Made by a program: the position numbers and the translations under genes. Shown here piece by piece: positions 8,417 to 16,949 of a DNA stretch of 34,683 nt. The notes under the pieces are model-generated. The model saw only the letters and a program-made list of their open reading frames with translations, made no database searches and was not told the DNA's origin. Where the stretch lies: positions 1-34,683 of the forward strand of contig ONAI01000011.1 in assembly GCA_900315755.1 (NCBI GenBank). Reading direction: 5' to 3'. Position 1 is the stretch's first letter; each line of letters begins with the position of its first letter. Origin of the DNA: an uncultured Ruminococcus sp. (GTDB lineage Bacteria; Bacillota; Clostridia; Oscillospirales; Ruminococcaceae).

Positions 8417-9793
8417 ATGGATTACCGCATCGAACACGATTCTATGGGCGAAGTTAAAGTACCAGCCGACAAATACTGGGCTGCTCAGACAGAGAGAAGT
8501 CATGAGAATTTTCTCATTGGCGTCGGCATTGAAACTATGCCAAGAGAGATCACTCACGCCTTCGGAATTCTGAAAAAGGCTGCTGCAATCGCTAATCATG
8601 AACTCAAGCCTGAAAAAATGACTGATCAGAAGCTTGCTGCTATTTCACAGGCTTGTGACGAGGTCATCAGCGGTTCACTTAACGAGCATTTTCCGCTCGT
8701 AGTATGGCAGACCGGTAGCGGCACACAGTCTAATATGAACGCCAACGAAGTAATTGCCAACAGAGGCAACGAGATCGCAGGTGAACGTATCCTCCATCCG
8801 AATGATGATATAAACATGAGCCAGTCTTCAAATGATACATTTCCAACTGCCATGCACATTGCCGCAGTTATCGCTATCGAGGACAAGGTTCTTCCCGCTA
8901 TTGATACACTCATCTCTACTTTTAAGCGTCTTGAAGAAGAAAATGAAGGCATTGTAAAGAGCGGTCGTACTCACCTTCAGGATGCAACTCCTATAAAATT
9001 TTCTCAGGAGATCAGCGGCTGGAGAGCTTCACTTGAAAAAGACAGAAAAATGATCGCTGCTTCCTGCGAAGAGCTTAAAGAACTCGCTCTTGGCGGTACA
9101 GCAGTTGGTACAGGACTTAATGCTCCGGCAGGTTTTGCAGAAAAGTCCGCAGCTGCTATCAGCCAGCTTACAGGCAAGGATTTCGTAACTGCTCCAAACA
9201 AGTTCCACTCTCTCACCTCAAAAGACGAGATCGTATTTGCTCACGGCGCTCTAAAAGCGCTTGCAGCTGATATGATGAAGATCGCTAACGATGTAAGATG
9301 GCTCGCTTCCGGACCTCGCGACGGTCTTGGAGAGATATTCATCCCTGAGAATGAACCTGGTTCATCAATTATGCCCGGAAAGGTAAATCCGACACAGTGC
9401 GAACAGGTAACAATGGTCGCTGTACAGGTAATGGGCAACGATGTTGCAGTAGGTATGGCAGCTTCACAAGGTAACTTTGAACTCAACGTATTTATGCCGG
9501 TGTGTGCATACAATTTCCTTCAGTCAGCACGACTTCTTTCTGAATCTATAATCAGCTTCAATAAAAACTGTGCAGTTGGAATCAAAGCAAACAAAGAAAA
9601 AATGCACCACAACCTCTATAACTCGCTCATGCTCGTTACCGCACTCAATCCATACATCGGATATGAAAATGCTGCAAAAACTGCGAAAAAAGCTTACAAA
9701 GACAACATTTCACTTAAGGATGCCTGCGTAGAACTCGGATTCCTTACAGCTGAAAAATTCGATGAAGTTTTCCATCCAGAAAAAATGGCTTGA
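8417..9793 (+). CDS. fumC: Class II fumarate hydratase
   Basis: Fumarase C interconverts malate and fumarate without an iron-sulfur cluster. The ATG at 8417 is chosen because GGGAGTGG precedes it and the protein then begins MDYRIEHDSMGEVKVPADKY like other FumC proteins; the upstream ATG at 8375 would add 14 atypical residues. The 458-residue length is typical. Motifs are the TGSGTQSNMNANEV substrate region, SGRTHLQDATP, and the signature GSSIMPGKVNP with the catalytic serine loop. It is the first gene of a tightly packed operon ending in a fumarate reductase flavoprotein, so it most likely runs malate to fumarate as feed for that enzyme. Confidence 0.96.
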   Translation: MDYRIEHDSMGEVKVPADKYWAAQTERSHENFLIGVGIETMPREITHAFGILKKAAAIANHELKPEKMTDQKLAAISQACDEVISGSLNEHFPLVVWQTGSGTQSNMNANEVIANRGNEIAGERILHPNDDINMSQSSNDTFPTAMHIAAVIAIEDKVLPAIDTLISTFKRLEEENEGIVKSGRTHLQDATPIKFSQEISGWRASLEKDRKMIAASCEELKELALGGTAVGTGLNAPAGFAEKSAAAISQLTGKDFVTAPNKFHSLTSKDEIVFAHGALKALAADMMKIANDVRWLASGPRDGLGEIFIPENEPGSSIMPGKVNPTQCEQVTMVAVQVMGNDVAVGMAASQGNFELNVFMPVCAYNFLQSARLLSESIISFNKNCAVGIKANKEKMHHNLYNSLMLVTALNPYIGYENAAKTAKKAYKDNISLKDACVELGFLTAEKFDEVFHPEKMA

Positions 9794-9810
9794 TTTGAAA
9801 GGAAAGTGCT

Positions 9811-10608
9811 ATGGAAACTTTTACATATTATCCCGGATGTACGCTCAGAACTAAGGCAAAGGATCTTGATGTTTATGCAAGATCCAGCGCACAAGCTCTT
9901 GGCATAAAATTAGAAGAGCCAGCCGACTGGCAGTGCTGCGGAGGTGCTTACACAACAGCTAAGGACGAGATCGCTACCAAGCTTTCTGCTGTAAGAACAC
10001 TTAACGCCGCAAAGGAGCTCGGACGTCCCCTCGTAACTGTATGTTCCGCCTGTCATAATGTCATAAAGCAGACTAACTATGACATCTCAAATGATGAGGA
10101 TATGGCAGCAAAGGTCAATAATTACCTCGGACTTGCTGAACCTTACAGCGGCGAGACTACTGTTTATCACTATCTCGAACTCCTTCGTGATGTAATCGGA
10201 TTCGATGAACTTGCAAAGAAGGTAACAAATCCTCTTAAGGGCAAAAAGATCGCAGCATACTACGGATGTCTGCTGCTTCGTCCGTCAAAGGCTATGGCTA
10301 TGGACGATCCTGAGAATCCAACCATTATGGAAAACTTCATAAAAGCTATCGGTGCAGAGCCTGTCATTTATGCACAGAGAAATGAATGCTGCGGCGGCTA
10401 CATCACTCTCGAGGATAAGTCTCAGGCTGCTAAACGCAGCAATGCTGTAATGAACTCAGCAAAGGATCAGGGGGCAGATATGGTGATAACAGCCTGTCCG
10501 CTCTGTCTATACAATCTCAAAAAGAATTCAGAAGTTGATCTTCCCGTATACTATTTCACAGAACTGCTCGCCGAGGCTCTCGGACTGAAGGAGGCAAGCA
10601 ATGAATAA
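9811..10608 (+). CDS. hdrB: Heterodisulfide reductase subunit B-like protein (HdrB)
   Basis: HdrB proteins carry two noncubane [4Fe-4S] clusters in CCG domains and act as the catalytic thiol/disulfide or electron-exit subunit of Hdr complexes. Both CCG motifs are complete: C10, C42-C43, C78, C81 and C153, C193-C194, C229, C232. The 265 residues fit the family. The start has AAAGGAAAG upstream, and the end overlaps hdrC by 8 bp. The organism is not a methanogen, so CoM-S-S-CoB is not expected. In this operon HdrB could hand electrons to the fumarate reductase genes seven genes downstream, or use an unknown disulfide. Its physiological acceptor is unknown. Confidence 0.9.
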   Translation: METFTYYPGCTLRTKAKDLDVYARSSAQALGIKLEEPADWQCCGGAYTTAKDEIATKLSAVRTLNAAKELGRPLVTVCSACHNVIKQTNYDISNDEDMAAKVNNYLGLAEPYSGETTVYHYLELLRDVIGFDELAKKVTNPLKGKKIAAYYGCLLLRPSKAMAMDDPENPTIMENFIKAIGAEPVIYAQRNECCGGYITLEDKSQAAKRSNAVMNSAKDQGADMVITACPLCLYNLKKNSEVDLPVYYFTELLAEALGLKEASNE

Positions 10609-10984
10609 AAACCTGAAAGAACAAGTGCTGCGTTCAAGCGGTGTCAACGTACTTAAATGTATGCGCTGCGGAAAATGCTCCGGAACGTGTCCTTCTTATG
10701 ACGAGATGGAATACCATCCGCATCAGTTTGTTTACATGGTAGAAAAAGGCGATATTGAAACCCTTATGAATTCAAAGTCGCTCTATAAATGTCTTACCTG
10801 CTTTGCCTGCGTTGACAGATGCCCGCGAAACGTAGAACCTGCAAAGGTCGTTGAAGCAGTAAGACTTGCAGCTGTAAGAATGCAGGACAATAACCACCTG
10901 AGTCCGGACCAGATACCGGCTATGCTTGATGATGAACTTCCTCAGCAGGCTATCGTTACCGCACTCAGAAAGTATGCAAAGTAA
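10601..10984 (+). CDS. hdrC: Heterodisulfide reductase subunit C-like protein (HdrC)
   Basis: A small ferredoxin-like subunit linking HdrA to HdrB. The 127 residues hold two [4Fe-4S] motifs: C20, C23, C26, C30 and C64, C67, C70, C74, the last followed by the typical Pro. AAGGAGG gives a strong ribosome-binding site inside the end of hdrB. The gene is a soluble HdrC, without the membrane cytochrome type. It lies between hdrB and hdrA, giving the order B-C-A rather than the A-B-C order often seen. Confidence 0.9.
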   Translation: MNKNLKEQVLRSSGVNVLKCMRCGKCSGTCPSYDEMEYHPHQFVYMVEKGDIETLMNSKSLYKCLTCFACVDRCPRNVEPAKVVEAVRLAAVRMQDNNHLSPDQIPAMLDDELPQQAIVTALRKYAK

Positions 10985-10999
10985 GGAGGTCTGACACAA

Positions 11000-12991
11000 A
11001 TGCAGAGAATAGGCGTATTTGTCTGTCACTGCGGTACTAATATCGCCGCAACGGTAGACGTAAAAACTGTTGCTGAGACTCTCGGTCACGAAGCCGGAGT
11101 AGTCATCTCTCAGGATTATCAGTATATGTGTTCTGAATCCGGTCAGAACCTTGTAAAAAATGCAATAAAGGAGCATAACCTCACAGGTATAGTGATCTGT
11201 TCATGCTCACCGCGTATGCACGAGAATACATTCAGAAAAGCAGCTGCTGCTGCCGGACTTAACCCGTATCTCGTTGAGATCGCAAACATCCGCGAACAGT
11301 GCTCATGGATACATAAGGACATTGCTACTGCAACTGATAAGGCAATAATCCTTGGACGTGCCGCTATTGCTAAGGTACACCTCAATGCACCTCTTATAGC
11401 AGGTGAAAGTCCGGTTGCAAAAAGAGCTCTCGTCATCGGTGGCGGTATTGCAGGTATCCAGACAGCTCTCGATATAGCAGAAGCAGGATTCGATGTTGAC
11501 ATCGTAGAAAAACAGCCTACTATCGGCGGTAAAATGGCACAGATCGACAAGACTTTCCCGACTCTTGACTGCGCCGCTTGCATTCTCACACCTAAAATGG
11601 TAGAGGCTTCACAGAATGAACATATAACTATACATTCATTCAGCGAAGTAACAGATGTCAAGGGATTCGTCGGCAACTTCACAGTAACCATAAAGAAGAA
11701 GGCTCGCTTCGTTGATGAGACCAAGTGTACCGGCTGCGGACTCTGTACAGAGAAATGTCCGATGAAGAAAGTACCTAATGAATTCAATATGGGGCTTGAT
11801 AACAGAAGCGCCGTTTATATCCCATTTGCACAGGCTGTTCCAAAGGTAGCTACAATTGATCCGAATTACTGCATGATGCTGAAAACAGGCAAATGCGGCG
11901 TATGTTCAAAGGTTTGTTCTGTTGGCGCTATCGACTATAAGCAGCAGGATAGGTTTATTGAGGAAAAATATGGTGCTATCGTAGTTGCAACAGGCTTCAA
12001 TCCTATAAACCTTGATAAGTATGATGAATTCGCATATAATCAGTGCCCGGACGTTGTAACTTCCCTCGAGCTTGAAAGACTGATGAATGCTGCCGGACCT
12101 AACGGCGGTACTCTTCTTCGTCCTTCTGATAAAACACATCCGCACACCATTGTATTTGTACAGTGCGTAGGTTCAAGATGTGACGACAGTAAGGGAAAGC
12201 CATACTGCTCAAAGATCTGTTGTATGTACACAGCTAAACACGCAATGCTCATCCGCGAGAAGTATCCTGATACCGAGGTATATGTATTCTATATTGACGT
12301 CCGTACTCCCGGAAAGAACTTTGATGAATTCTACCGCCGTGCAGTTGAACAGTACAATGTTCACTATATAAAGGGCATGGTAGGAAAAGTTACCCCGAAA
12401 TCAGACGGAAAGATTGATGTACAGGCATCTGACCTGCTTGCAAATGAACAGCTTCACATAAACGCTGATATGGTAGTGCTCGCAGCGGCTATCGAACCGG
12501 ACAAGACTGCACGTCCGCTTGCAACGATGCTCACAACACAGATGGATACAAATGATTTCTTCACAGAAGCTCATCCGAAGCTTCGTCCGGTTGAGAGCGC
12601 AACTGCCGGAATATTCCTCTCAGGCGCTTGTCAAGGCCCTAAGGACATCCCTGAAACTGTTGCACAGGCAAGTGCAGCAGCTGCAAAGGCTATCGGCCTT
12701 CTCTGTAAGAACAGCATCACCTGCAACCCATGTGTTGCTCATTCAGATGAACTCATGTGCAATGGCTGTTCATCATGCGAAAAGGTTTGTCCATACGGCG
12801 CAATAACATACATCGACAAGGAATTCAGAATGCCTGACCGCACAACTAAGGTGCGCAGAGTTGCAAGTGTCAATCCTGCTGTATGTCAGGGATGCGGTGC
12901 TTGTACAGTAGCTTGTCCGTCGGGCGCAATGGACCTCAACGGCTTCTCTAACAGTCAGATCATGGCGGAGGTAGACGCGATATGCAAGTAA
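11000..12991 (+). CDS. hdrA: Heterodisulfide reductase subunit A-like flavoprotein (HdrA)
   Basis: HdrA carries the FAD thought to perform flavin-based electron bifurcation in soluble Hdr complexes. In the 663 residues I see an N-terminal domain with conserved CHCG, an FAD Rossmann motif GGGIAG (147-152), and the HdrA-specific cysteines C191/C194 in DCAACILTPKM. An inserted ferredoxin motif follows (C243, C246, C249, C253), then a Cys-rich segment CVGSRCDDSKGKPYCSKICC. Two C-terminal [4Fe-4S] motifs come last (CNGCSSCEKVCP and CQGCGACTVACP). AGGAGGT precedes the ATG. The stop overlaps flxD by 10 bp, indicating translational coupling. The full set of cofactor motifs argues for a working bifurcating-type subunit; whether it bifurcates here is inference. 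Confidence 0.92.
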   Translation: MQRIGVFVCHCGTNIAATVDVKTVAETLGHEAGVVISQDYQYMCSESGQNLVKNAIKEHNLTGIVICSCSPRMHENTFRKAAAAAGLNPYLVEIANIREQCSWIHKDIATATDKAIILGRAAIAKVHLNAPLIAGESPVAKRALVIGGGIAGIQTALDIAEAGFDVDIVEKQPTIGGKMAQIDKTFPTLDCAACILTPKMVEASQNEHITIHSFSEVTDVKGFVGNFTVTIKKKARFVDETKCTGCGLCTEKCPMKKVPNEFNMGLDNRSAVYIPFAQAVPKVATIDPNYCMMLKTGKCGVCSKVCSVGAIDYKQQDRFIEEKYGAIVVATGFNPINLDKYDEFAYNQCPDVVTSLELERLMNAAGPNGGTLLRPSDKTHPHTIVFVQCVGSRCDDSKGKPYCSKICCMYTAKHAMLIREKYPDTEVYVFYIDVRTPGKNFDEFYRRAVEQYNVHYIKGMVGKVTPKSDGKIDVQASDLLANEQLHINADMVVLAAAIEPDKTARPLATMLTTQMDTNDFFTEAHPKLRPVESATAGIFLSGACQGPKDIPETVAQASAAAAKAIGLLCKNSITCNPCVAHSDELMCNGCSSCEKVCPYGAITYIDKEFRMPDRTTKVRRVASVNPAVCQGCGACTVACPSGAMDLNGFSNSQIMAEVDAICK

Positions 12992-13428
12992 ATGATAATA
13001 AAGAATTTCAGCCGCTGATCGTTGCTTTCTGCTGCAACTGGTGTTCGTATGCAGGAGCTGATCTCTCCGGCACAAACAGGCTTAATTACCCGACAAATGT
13101 AAAGATCATCAGAGTGCCCTGTTCATGCAGAGTAAATCCGATGTTCATACTCAGAGCTTTCCAGCGCGGCGCTGACGGAGTGATACTCTGCGGCTGCCAT
13201 CCGGGTGACTGCCACTATACATCCGGAAACTACTTCACCAGAAGAAGAATGACTCTTCTGTTCAGTATGCTTGATTTCCTCGGAATCGAAAGAGACCGCA
13301 CAAGAGTTGAATGGGTATCAGCAGCTGAAGGTGCAAAATTTGCAGCTACTATGAATGAATTCACTGAGGCCGTAAGAAAACTCGGCCCTAACCGCAGACT
13401 GGAGGATCTGAGATGCAGGAAGCAATGA
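12982..13428 (+). CDS. flxD: MvhD/FlxD-like [2Fe-2S] electron-transfer subunit
   Basis: MvhD-family proteins shuttle electrons from a hydrogenase, formate dehydrogenase or NADH module into HdrA. The 148 residues show the family pattern: FCCNWCSYAGAD at the N-terminus, RVPCSCRV, and LCGCHPGDCHY, together supplying the [2Fe-2S] ligands. It overlaps hdrA by 10 bp and the next gene by 16 bp. No hydrogenase gene is nearby; instead Flx-type NADH oxidoreductase genes follow, so the donor is probably NADH through FlxA-C. Equivalent to the mvhD-like FlxD of bacterial Flx-Hdr clusters. Confidence 0.88.
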   Translation: MQVNDNKEFQPLIVAFCCNWCSYAGADLSGTNRLNYPTNVKIIRVPCSCRVNPMFILRAFQRGADGVILCGCHPGDCHYTSGNYFTRRRMTLLFSMLDFLGIERDRTRVEWVSAAEGAKFAATMNEFTEAVRKLGPNRRLEDLRCRKQ

Positions 13429-14384
13429 TAAACAGAGCCAAACAGCTCCTTGCCGACGGTACTGTTAAACGTGTTATCGGCTGGAAGCGCGGCGAATTTG
13501 CATATGATATAACTCCGGCTGTATTTGAAACTGCCGAAGAACTTGATAAGGACTTCGTTTTTGATGATTTCACATCTGCAAACGTATCTAAGTATCTCGT
13601 AAAGGAAAGCCAGAAGGAAGGCAAAGTTCTTGCATTCCTCAAGCCATGTGACACTTACAGCCTTAATCAGCTTACAAAGGAACATCGTGTAAACCGCGAT
13701 AATATTTACGTTATCGGCGTTCCCGGAGGTCCTAAGCTTGATGTTGAAAAGATCAAGGCAAAAGGCATAACAGGCATCACAAATCTCAGAAATGAGAACT
13801 ACACAATAAAGATAGAAACTATCTACGGTGAGGAAACTATGCCGTTCTATGAGGCTATACTTGATAAGTGCGCTTCATGTAAGAGCAAGAAGCACGTAAC
13901 TTATGATGAACTCATCGGTGAGGATGGAGATGTCCTCGAATCCAACCGTTTTGATATGGTAGAGAAGCTTGAAAACATGACCTCTCAGGAGAGATATGAC
14001 TTCTGGAGAGGCGAGCTCTCAAAGTGCATCAGATGCAATGCGTGCAGAAATGTATGTCCAGCCTGCACCTGCGAGAACTGTGTATTCGATAACCCGAAGT
14101 CCGGCATCGACAACAAAGCTCCTGCCGACAGCTTCGAGGAGAATATGTTCCACATCATCCGTGCATTCCACGTTGCCGGAAGATGTACAGACTGCGGTGA
14201 ATGTTCAAGAGTATGTCCTCAGCATATCCCGCTTCACCTCCTCAACAGAAAATTCATCAAGGACATCAACTCACTTTACGGTGAATATCAGGCAGGCGAG
14301 GATATAACATCCCGCGCACCGCTTACTGATTACACAGCTGATGACTGCGAGGCAAGCATAGTTCACGAAAGGGGTGTTGAGTAA
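13413..14384 (+). CDS. flxC: FlxC-like iron-sulfur protein (FrhB/sulfhydrogenase-beta related)
   Basis: An iron-sulfur subunit of an Flx-type NADH oxidoreductase. The 323 residues have an N-terminal domain resembling coenzyme F420 hydrogenase beta subunits (AFLKPCDTYSL, then KCASCKSKKH). Two C-terminal ferredoxin motifs follow: CIRCNACRNVCPACTCENC and CTDCGECSRVCP. GGAGG lies at 13401-13405, giving a clear start at 13413. It overlaps both neighbours (16 bp and 1 bp). The split of the names FlxB and FlxC between this and the next gene follows operon order and size only and could be reversed. Confidence 0.78.
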   Translation: MQEAMINRAKQLLADGTVKRVIGWKRGEFAYDITPAVFETAEELDKDFVFDDFTSANVSKYLVKESQKEGKVLAFLKPCDTYSLNQLTKEHRVNRDNIYVIGVPGGPKLDVEKIKAKGITGITNLRNENYTIKIETIYGEETMPFYEAILDKCASCKSKKHVTYDELIGEDGDVLESNRFDMVEKLENMTSQERYDFWRGELSKCIRCNACRNVCPACTCENCVFDNPKSGIDNKAPADSFEENMFHIIRAFHVAGRCTDCGECSRVCPQHIPLHLLNRKFIKDINSLYGEYQAGEDITSRAPLTDYTADDCEASIVHERGVE

Positions 14385-15403
14385 TGCTGAGAATCGCTTT
14401 TGATAAGTTAGACGAGCTTTTTGCAGCTGTCTCCGCTAAAAACACTCTCTATATCCCGACAAACCGTGAAGACGGCGAGGCTGAATATAAAAAGTATGAG
14501 CCTGGTATGAAGCTTACCTACAATCTCAATACACTCAGAAGTGCAAAGGATTTCTTCTTCCCACAGACCGAAGACCTTGTTGAGTTCAAAATGGAAGGCA
14601 AGAACATCGAAGTTAAGGACATCCGTAAGGAATCCGAAGATTTTGTAATTTTCGGTGTACGCCCCTGCGATGCAAGAAGCTTCACTATACTTGATAAAGT
14701 ATACCTCGTTGATCCGGTAGACAGCTACTACAAAAACCGCCGCGACCACGGAACAGTAGTTTCATTAGCCTGCACAAGACCTGCTGAGACCTGCTTCTGT
14801 CAGACATTTGGCATTGATCCTACTGCTCCCGAAGGAGACTGCGCTTGCTGGAGCGACGGCAGATACTACTATTTCAAAGCAAATACAGAAAAGGGAACAG
14901 CATTCCTTGATTCTATCGCTTCACTGCTTGAAGACGGCGACACAGCTGAGCTCGACAAGGCTATCGAAAGAACAAAGACAATAATGTCAAAGCTGCCGCT
15001 TGCAAAGCTTTCAACTGAAAACTTTGGCGGAGACAAACTCAACGAGTATTTCAATTCTGATAAATGGGCTGAACTCTCTGAAAGCTGCCTCGGCTGCGGA
15101 ACCTGTACCTTTGTATGTCCTACCTGTCAGTGCTATGACATTAAGGACTTCAATACCGGAAACGGCATCAAACGCTATCGCTGCTGGGATTCATGTATGT
15201 ATTCAGACTTTACAAAAATGGCTCACGGCAATCCGAGACTTACTCAGCTTGAACGCTTCCGCCAGAGATTCATGCATAAGCTTGTTTATTTCCCTGCAAA
15301 CAATAACGGTGAATTCGGCTGTGTAGGCTGCGGAAGATGTCTTTCAAAGTGTCCTATATCCATGAACATAGTCAAGGTCATGAAAGCATTGGAGGAAAAG
15401 TGA
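14384..15403 (+). CDS. flxB: FlxB-like iron-sulfur protein (sulfhydrogenase beta-subunit related)
   Basis: The 339-residue protein resembles the beta subunit of archaeal sulfhydrogenase/NAD(P)H oxidoreductases. It has an FGVRPCDARSF motif near residue 100, a Cys-rich CFCQTF...CACWSDG segment, and two ferredoxin motifs, CLGCGTCTFVCPTCQC and CVGCGRCLSKCP. It probably passes electrons between the FlxA flavin/[2Fe-2S] subunit and the Hdr part. Start and stop share single bases with the neighbours (TAATG at 14384, TGATG at 15403). It is a paralogue-like partner of the preceding gene, with the same two-motif C-terminus. Confidence 0.8.
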   Translation: MLRIAFDKLDELFAAVSAKNTLYIPTNREDGEAEYKKYEPGMKLTYNLNTLRSAKDFFFPQTEDLVEFKMEGKNIEVKDIRKESEDFVIFGVRPCDARSFTILDKVYLVDPVDSYYKNRRDHGTVVSLACTRPAETCFCQTFGIDPTAPEGDCACWSDGRYYYFKANTEKGTAFLDSIASLLEDGDTAELDKAIERTKTIMSKLPLAKLSTENFGGDKLNEYFNSDKWAELSESCLGCGTCTFVCPTCQCYDIKDFNTGNGIKRYRCWDSCMYSDFTKMAHGNPRLTQLERFRQRFMHKLVYFPANNNGEFGCVGCGRCLSKCPISMNIVKVMKALEEK

Positions 15404-16233
15404 TGAACAGTAACGATACATTGATACCTTATGTCGGCATTGTTACCGATATTCGTATAGATACTCCGGATGTAAAGACATTCCGCGTAGAAGCTCCGGA
15501 GGGCGGCAAGGTCTTTGAGCATATGCCCGGACAGTGTGCGATGCTTTCTATCCCTGGAGTAGGGGAGGCAATGTTTTCTATAACGTCTTCACCTACAAAT
15601 AAGGATTATATGGAATTCAGCATCAAGAAATGCGGCTGCCTGACTTCATGGCTTCATGCTATGGATGTTGGACAGATGATCACACTCAGAGGACCTTACG
15701 GAAACGCTTTCCCTGTTGAGACTGAACTCAAAGGCAAGGACCTCCTGTTCATTGCAGGCGGTATCGGACTTGCACCGCTCCGCTCAGTTATCCATTACGT
15801 AAGGGATAAGCGCGAGAATTACGGAAGCATTCAGGTAATATACGGCTCACGTTCAAAGGACGATCTCGTTGACTATCAGGAGATCATAGACGAATGGATG
15901 GCTGATGACGGCGTTGAAGTCAACCTCACGATAGATAATGCACAGGAAGGCTGGGACGGTCATGTCGGATTCGTTCCAAACTATGTAAAGGAGCTTAATC
16001 CTTCTACAAATAAGACCGTCCTTGTATGCGGACCTCCGATCATGATCAAATTCACTCTCGCTGGACTTAAAGAGATCGGCTTCACAGAAACTCAGGTCTA
16101 TACAACTATGGAACTTCGCATGAAATGCGGCGTAGGCAAGTGCGGACGCTGCAATATCGGAAACAAATACGTCTGCAAGGACGGACCGGTATTTCGTTTT
16201 GATCAGCTCGATGAACTTCCGGACGAATATTGA
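15403..16233 (+). CDS. flxA: FlxA-like FAD/NAD(P)-binding oxidoreductase subunit
   Basis: This subunit should oxidise NAD(P)H at FAD and feed electrons into FlxB/C. The start at 15403 is favoured because GGAGG lies just before it in a TGATG stop/start, giving 276 residues; the longer in-frame start at 15337 would lie inside flxB. The order is a ferredoxin-NADP-reductase-like FAD domain (GQCAMLSIPGVGEAMFSITSS), an NAD(P) domain (FIAGGIGLAPLRSVIHY, CGPPIM), and a C-terminal [2Fe-2S] motif CGVGKCGRCNIG...C like that of PyrK and sulfhydrogenase gamma. Flx-Hdr complexes of sulfate reducers and fermenters use the same subunit for NADH. Confidence 0.88.
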   Translation: MNSNDTLIPYVGIVTDIRIDTPDVKTFRVEAPEGGKVFEHMPGQCAMLSIPGVGEAMFSITSSPTNKDYMEFSIKKCGCLTSWLHAMDVGQMITLRGPYGNAFPVETELKGKDLLFIAGGIGLAPLRSVIHYVRDKRENYGSIQVIYGSRSKDDLVDYQEIIDEWMADDGVEVNLTIDNAQEGWDGHVGFVPNYVKELNPSTNKTVLVCGPPIMIKFTLAGLKEIGFTETQVYTTMELRMKCGVGKCGRCNIGNKYVCKDGPVFRFDQLDELPDEY

Positions 16234-16250
16234 TAACAGGAGGAGCAATA

Positions 16251-16934
16251 ATGGAAAATATGATAGATGTTTACCTGTTTGGTAAGAAATACAGCGTACC
16301 TGCCGGACTTACAATAATGACAGCTATGGAATATGCAGGCTACGAACTGGTAAGAGGATGCGGCTGCCGCAACGGTTTCTGCGGTGCCTGCGCTACTATT
16401 TACAGAATAAAGGGTGAATCACAGCTTCACGGATGTCTTGCCTGCCAGACAGAGGTACAGGAAAATATGTATGTTGCTACACTTCCTTTCTTCCCGCTTG
16501 AAAAGAAGATATACAACATTGAAGACATAAAACCGGATCAGCAGGTAATGATGCAGCTTTATCCTGAGATATATGCCTGCGTAGGCTGTAACGCCTGCAC
16601 AAAGGCTTGTACACAGGAACTTAACGTAATGCAGTATATCGCCTATGCTCAGCGCGGTGAATATGACAAGTGTGCTGAAGAAAGCTTCGACTGCGTAATG
16701 TGCGGTGTATGTTCATCACGCTGTCCAGCCGGTATCTCACATCCTCAGGTAGCAATGCTCGCAAGACGTCTCAACGGAAAGTACATCGCTCCTGAATGCA
16801 GACACCTCAACGACAGGGTAAATGAAATCAACGAAGGTATCTTCGATGAAAAGATCGCTGAACTCATGGCAAAATCCGTTGACGATATTGAAGAGATCAA
16901 GGCTATGTATAACAACCGTGAGATCGAGAAGTAA
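16251..16934 (+). CDS. Iron-sulfur protein of soluble fumarate reductase (FrdB/TfrB N-terminal-like)
   Basis: The 227-residue protein starts at the ATG behind AGGAGG (16239-16244); a TTG 21 bp earlier is less likely. An N-terminal plant-type [2Fe-2S] domain has C39, C44, C47 and C62. Two closely spaced [4Fe-4S] motifs follow (C110, C113, C116, C120 and C138, C141, C144, C148). That second half looks like HdrC rather than classic FrdB, which has one [4Fe-4S] and one [3Fe-4S] cluster. The arrangement matches the front part of methanogen thiol:fumarate reductase subunit B, whose back part is HdrB-like and is here a separate gene (hdrB). It is followed after 15 bp by the flavoprotein, its likely partner. 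Confidence 0.8.
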   Translation: MENMIDVYLFGKKYSVPAGLTIMTAMEYAGYELVRGCGCRNGFCGACATIYRIKGESQLHGCLACQTEVQENMYVATLPFFPLEKKIYNIEDIKPDQQVMMQLYPEIYACVGCNACTKACTQELNVMQYIAYAQRGEYDKCAEESFDCVMCGVCSSRCPAGISHPQVAMLARRLNGKYIAPECRHLNDRVNEINEGIFDEKIAELMAKSVDDIEEIKAMYNNREIEK

Positions 16935-16949
16935 GGGAGGGGAGAAGTT

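Noticed and set aside
9811-13428. Methanogenic heterodisulfide reductase with CoM-S-S-CoB as substrate
   Set aside because: The rest of the window is clearly a fermentative Firmicute, no hydrogenase or methanogenesis gene is near, and Hdr-like modules are widespread in anaerobic bacteria with other partners.
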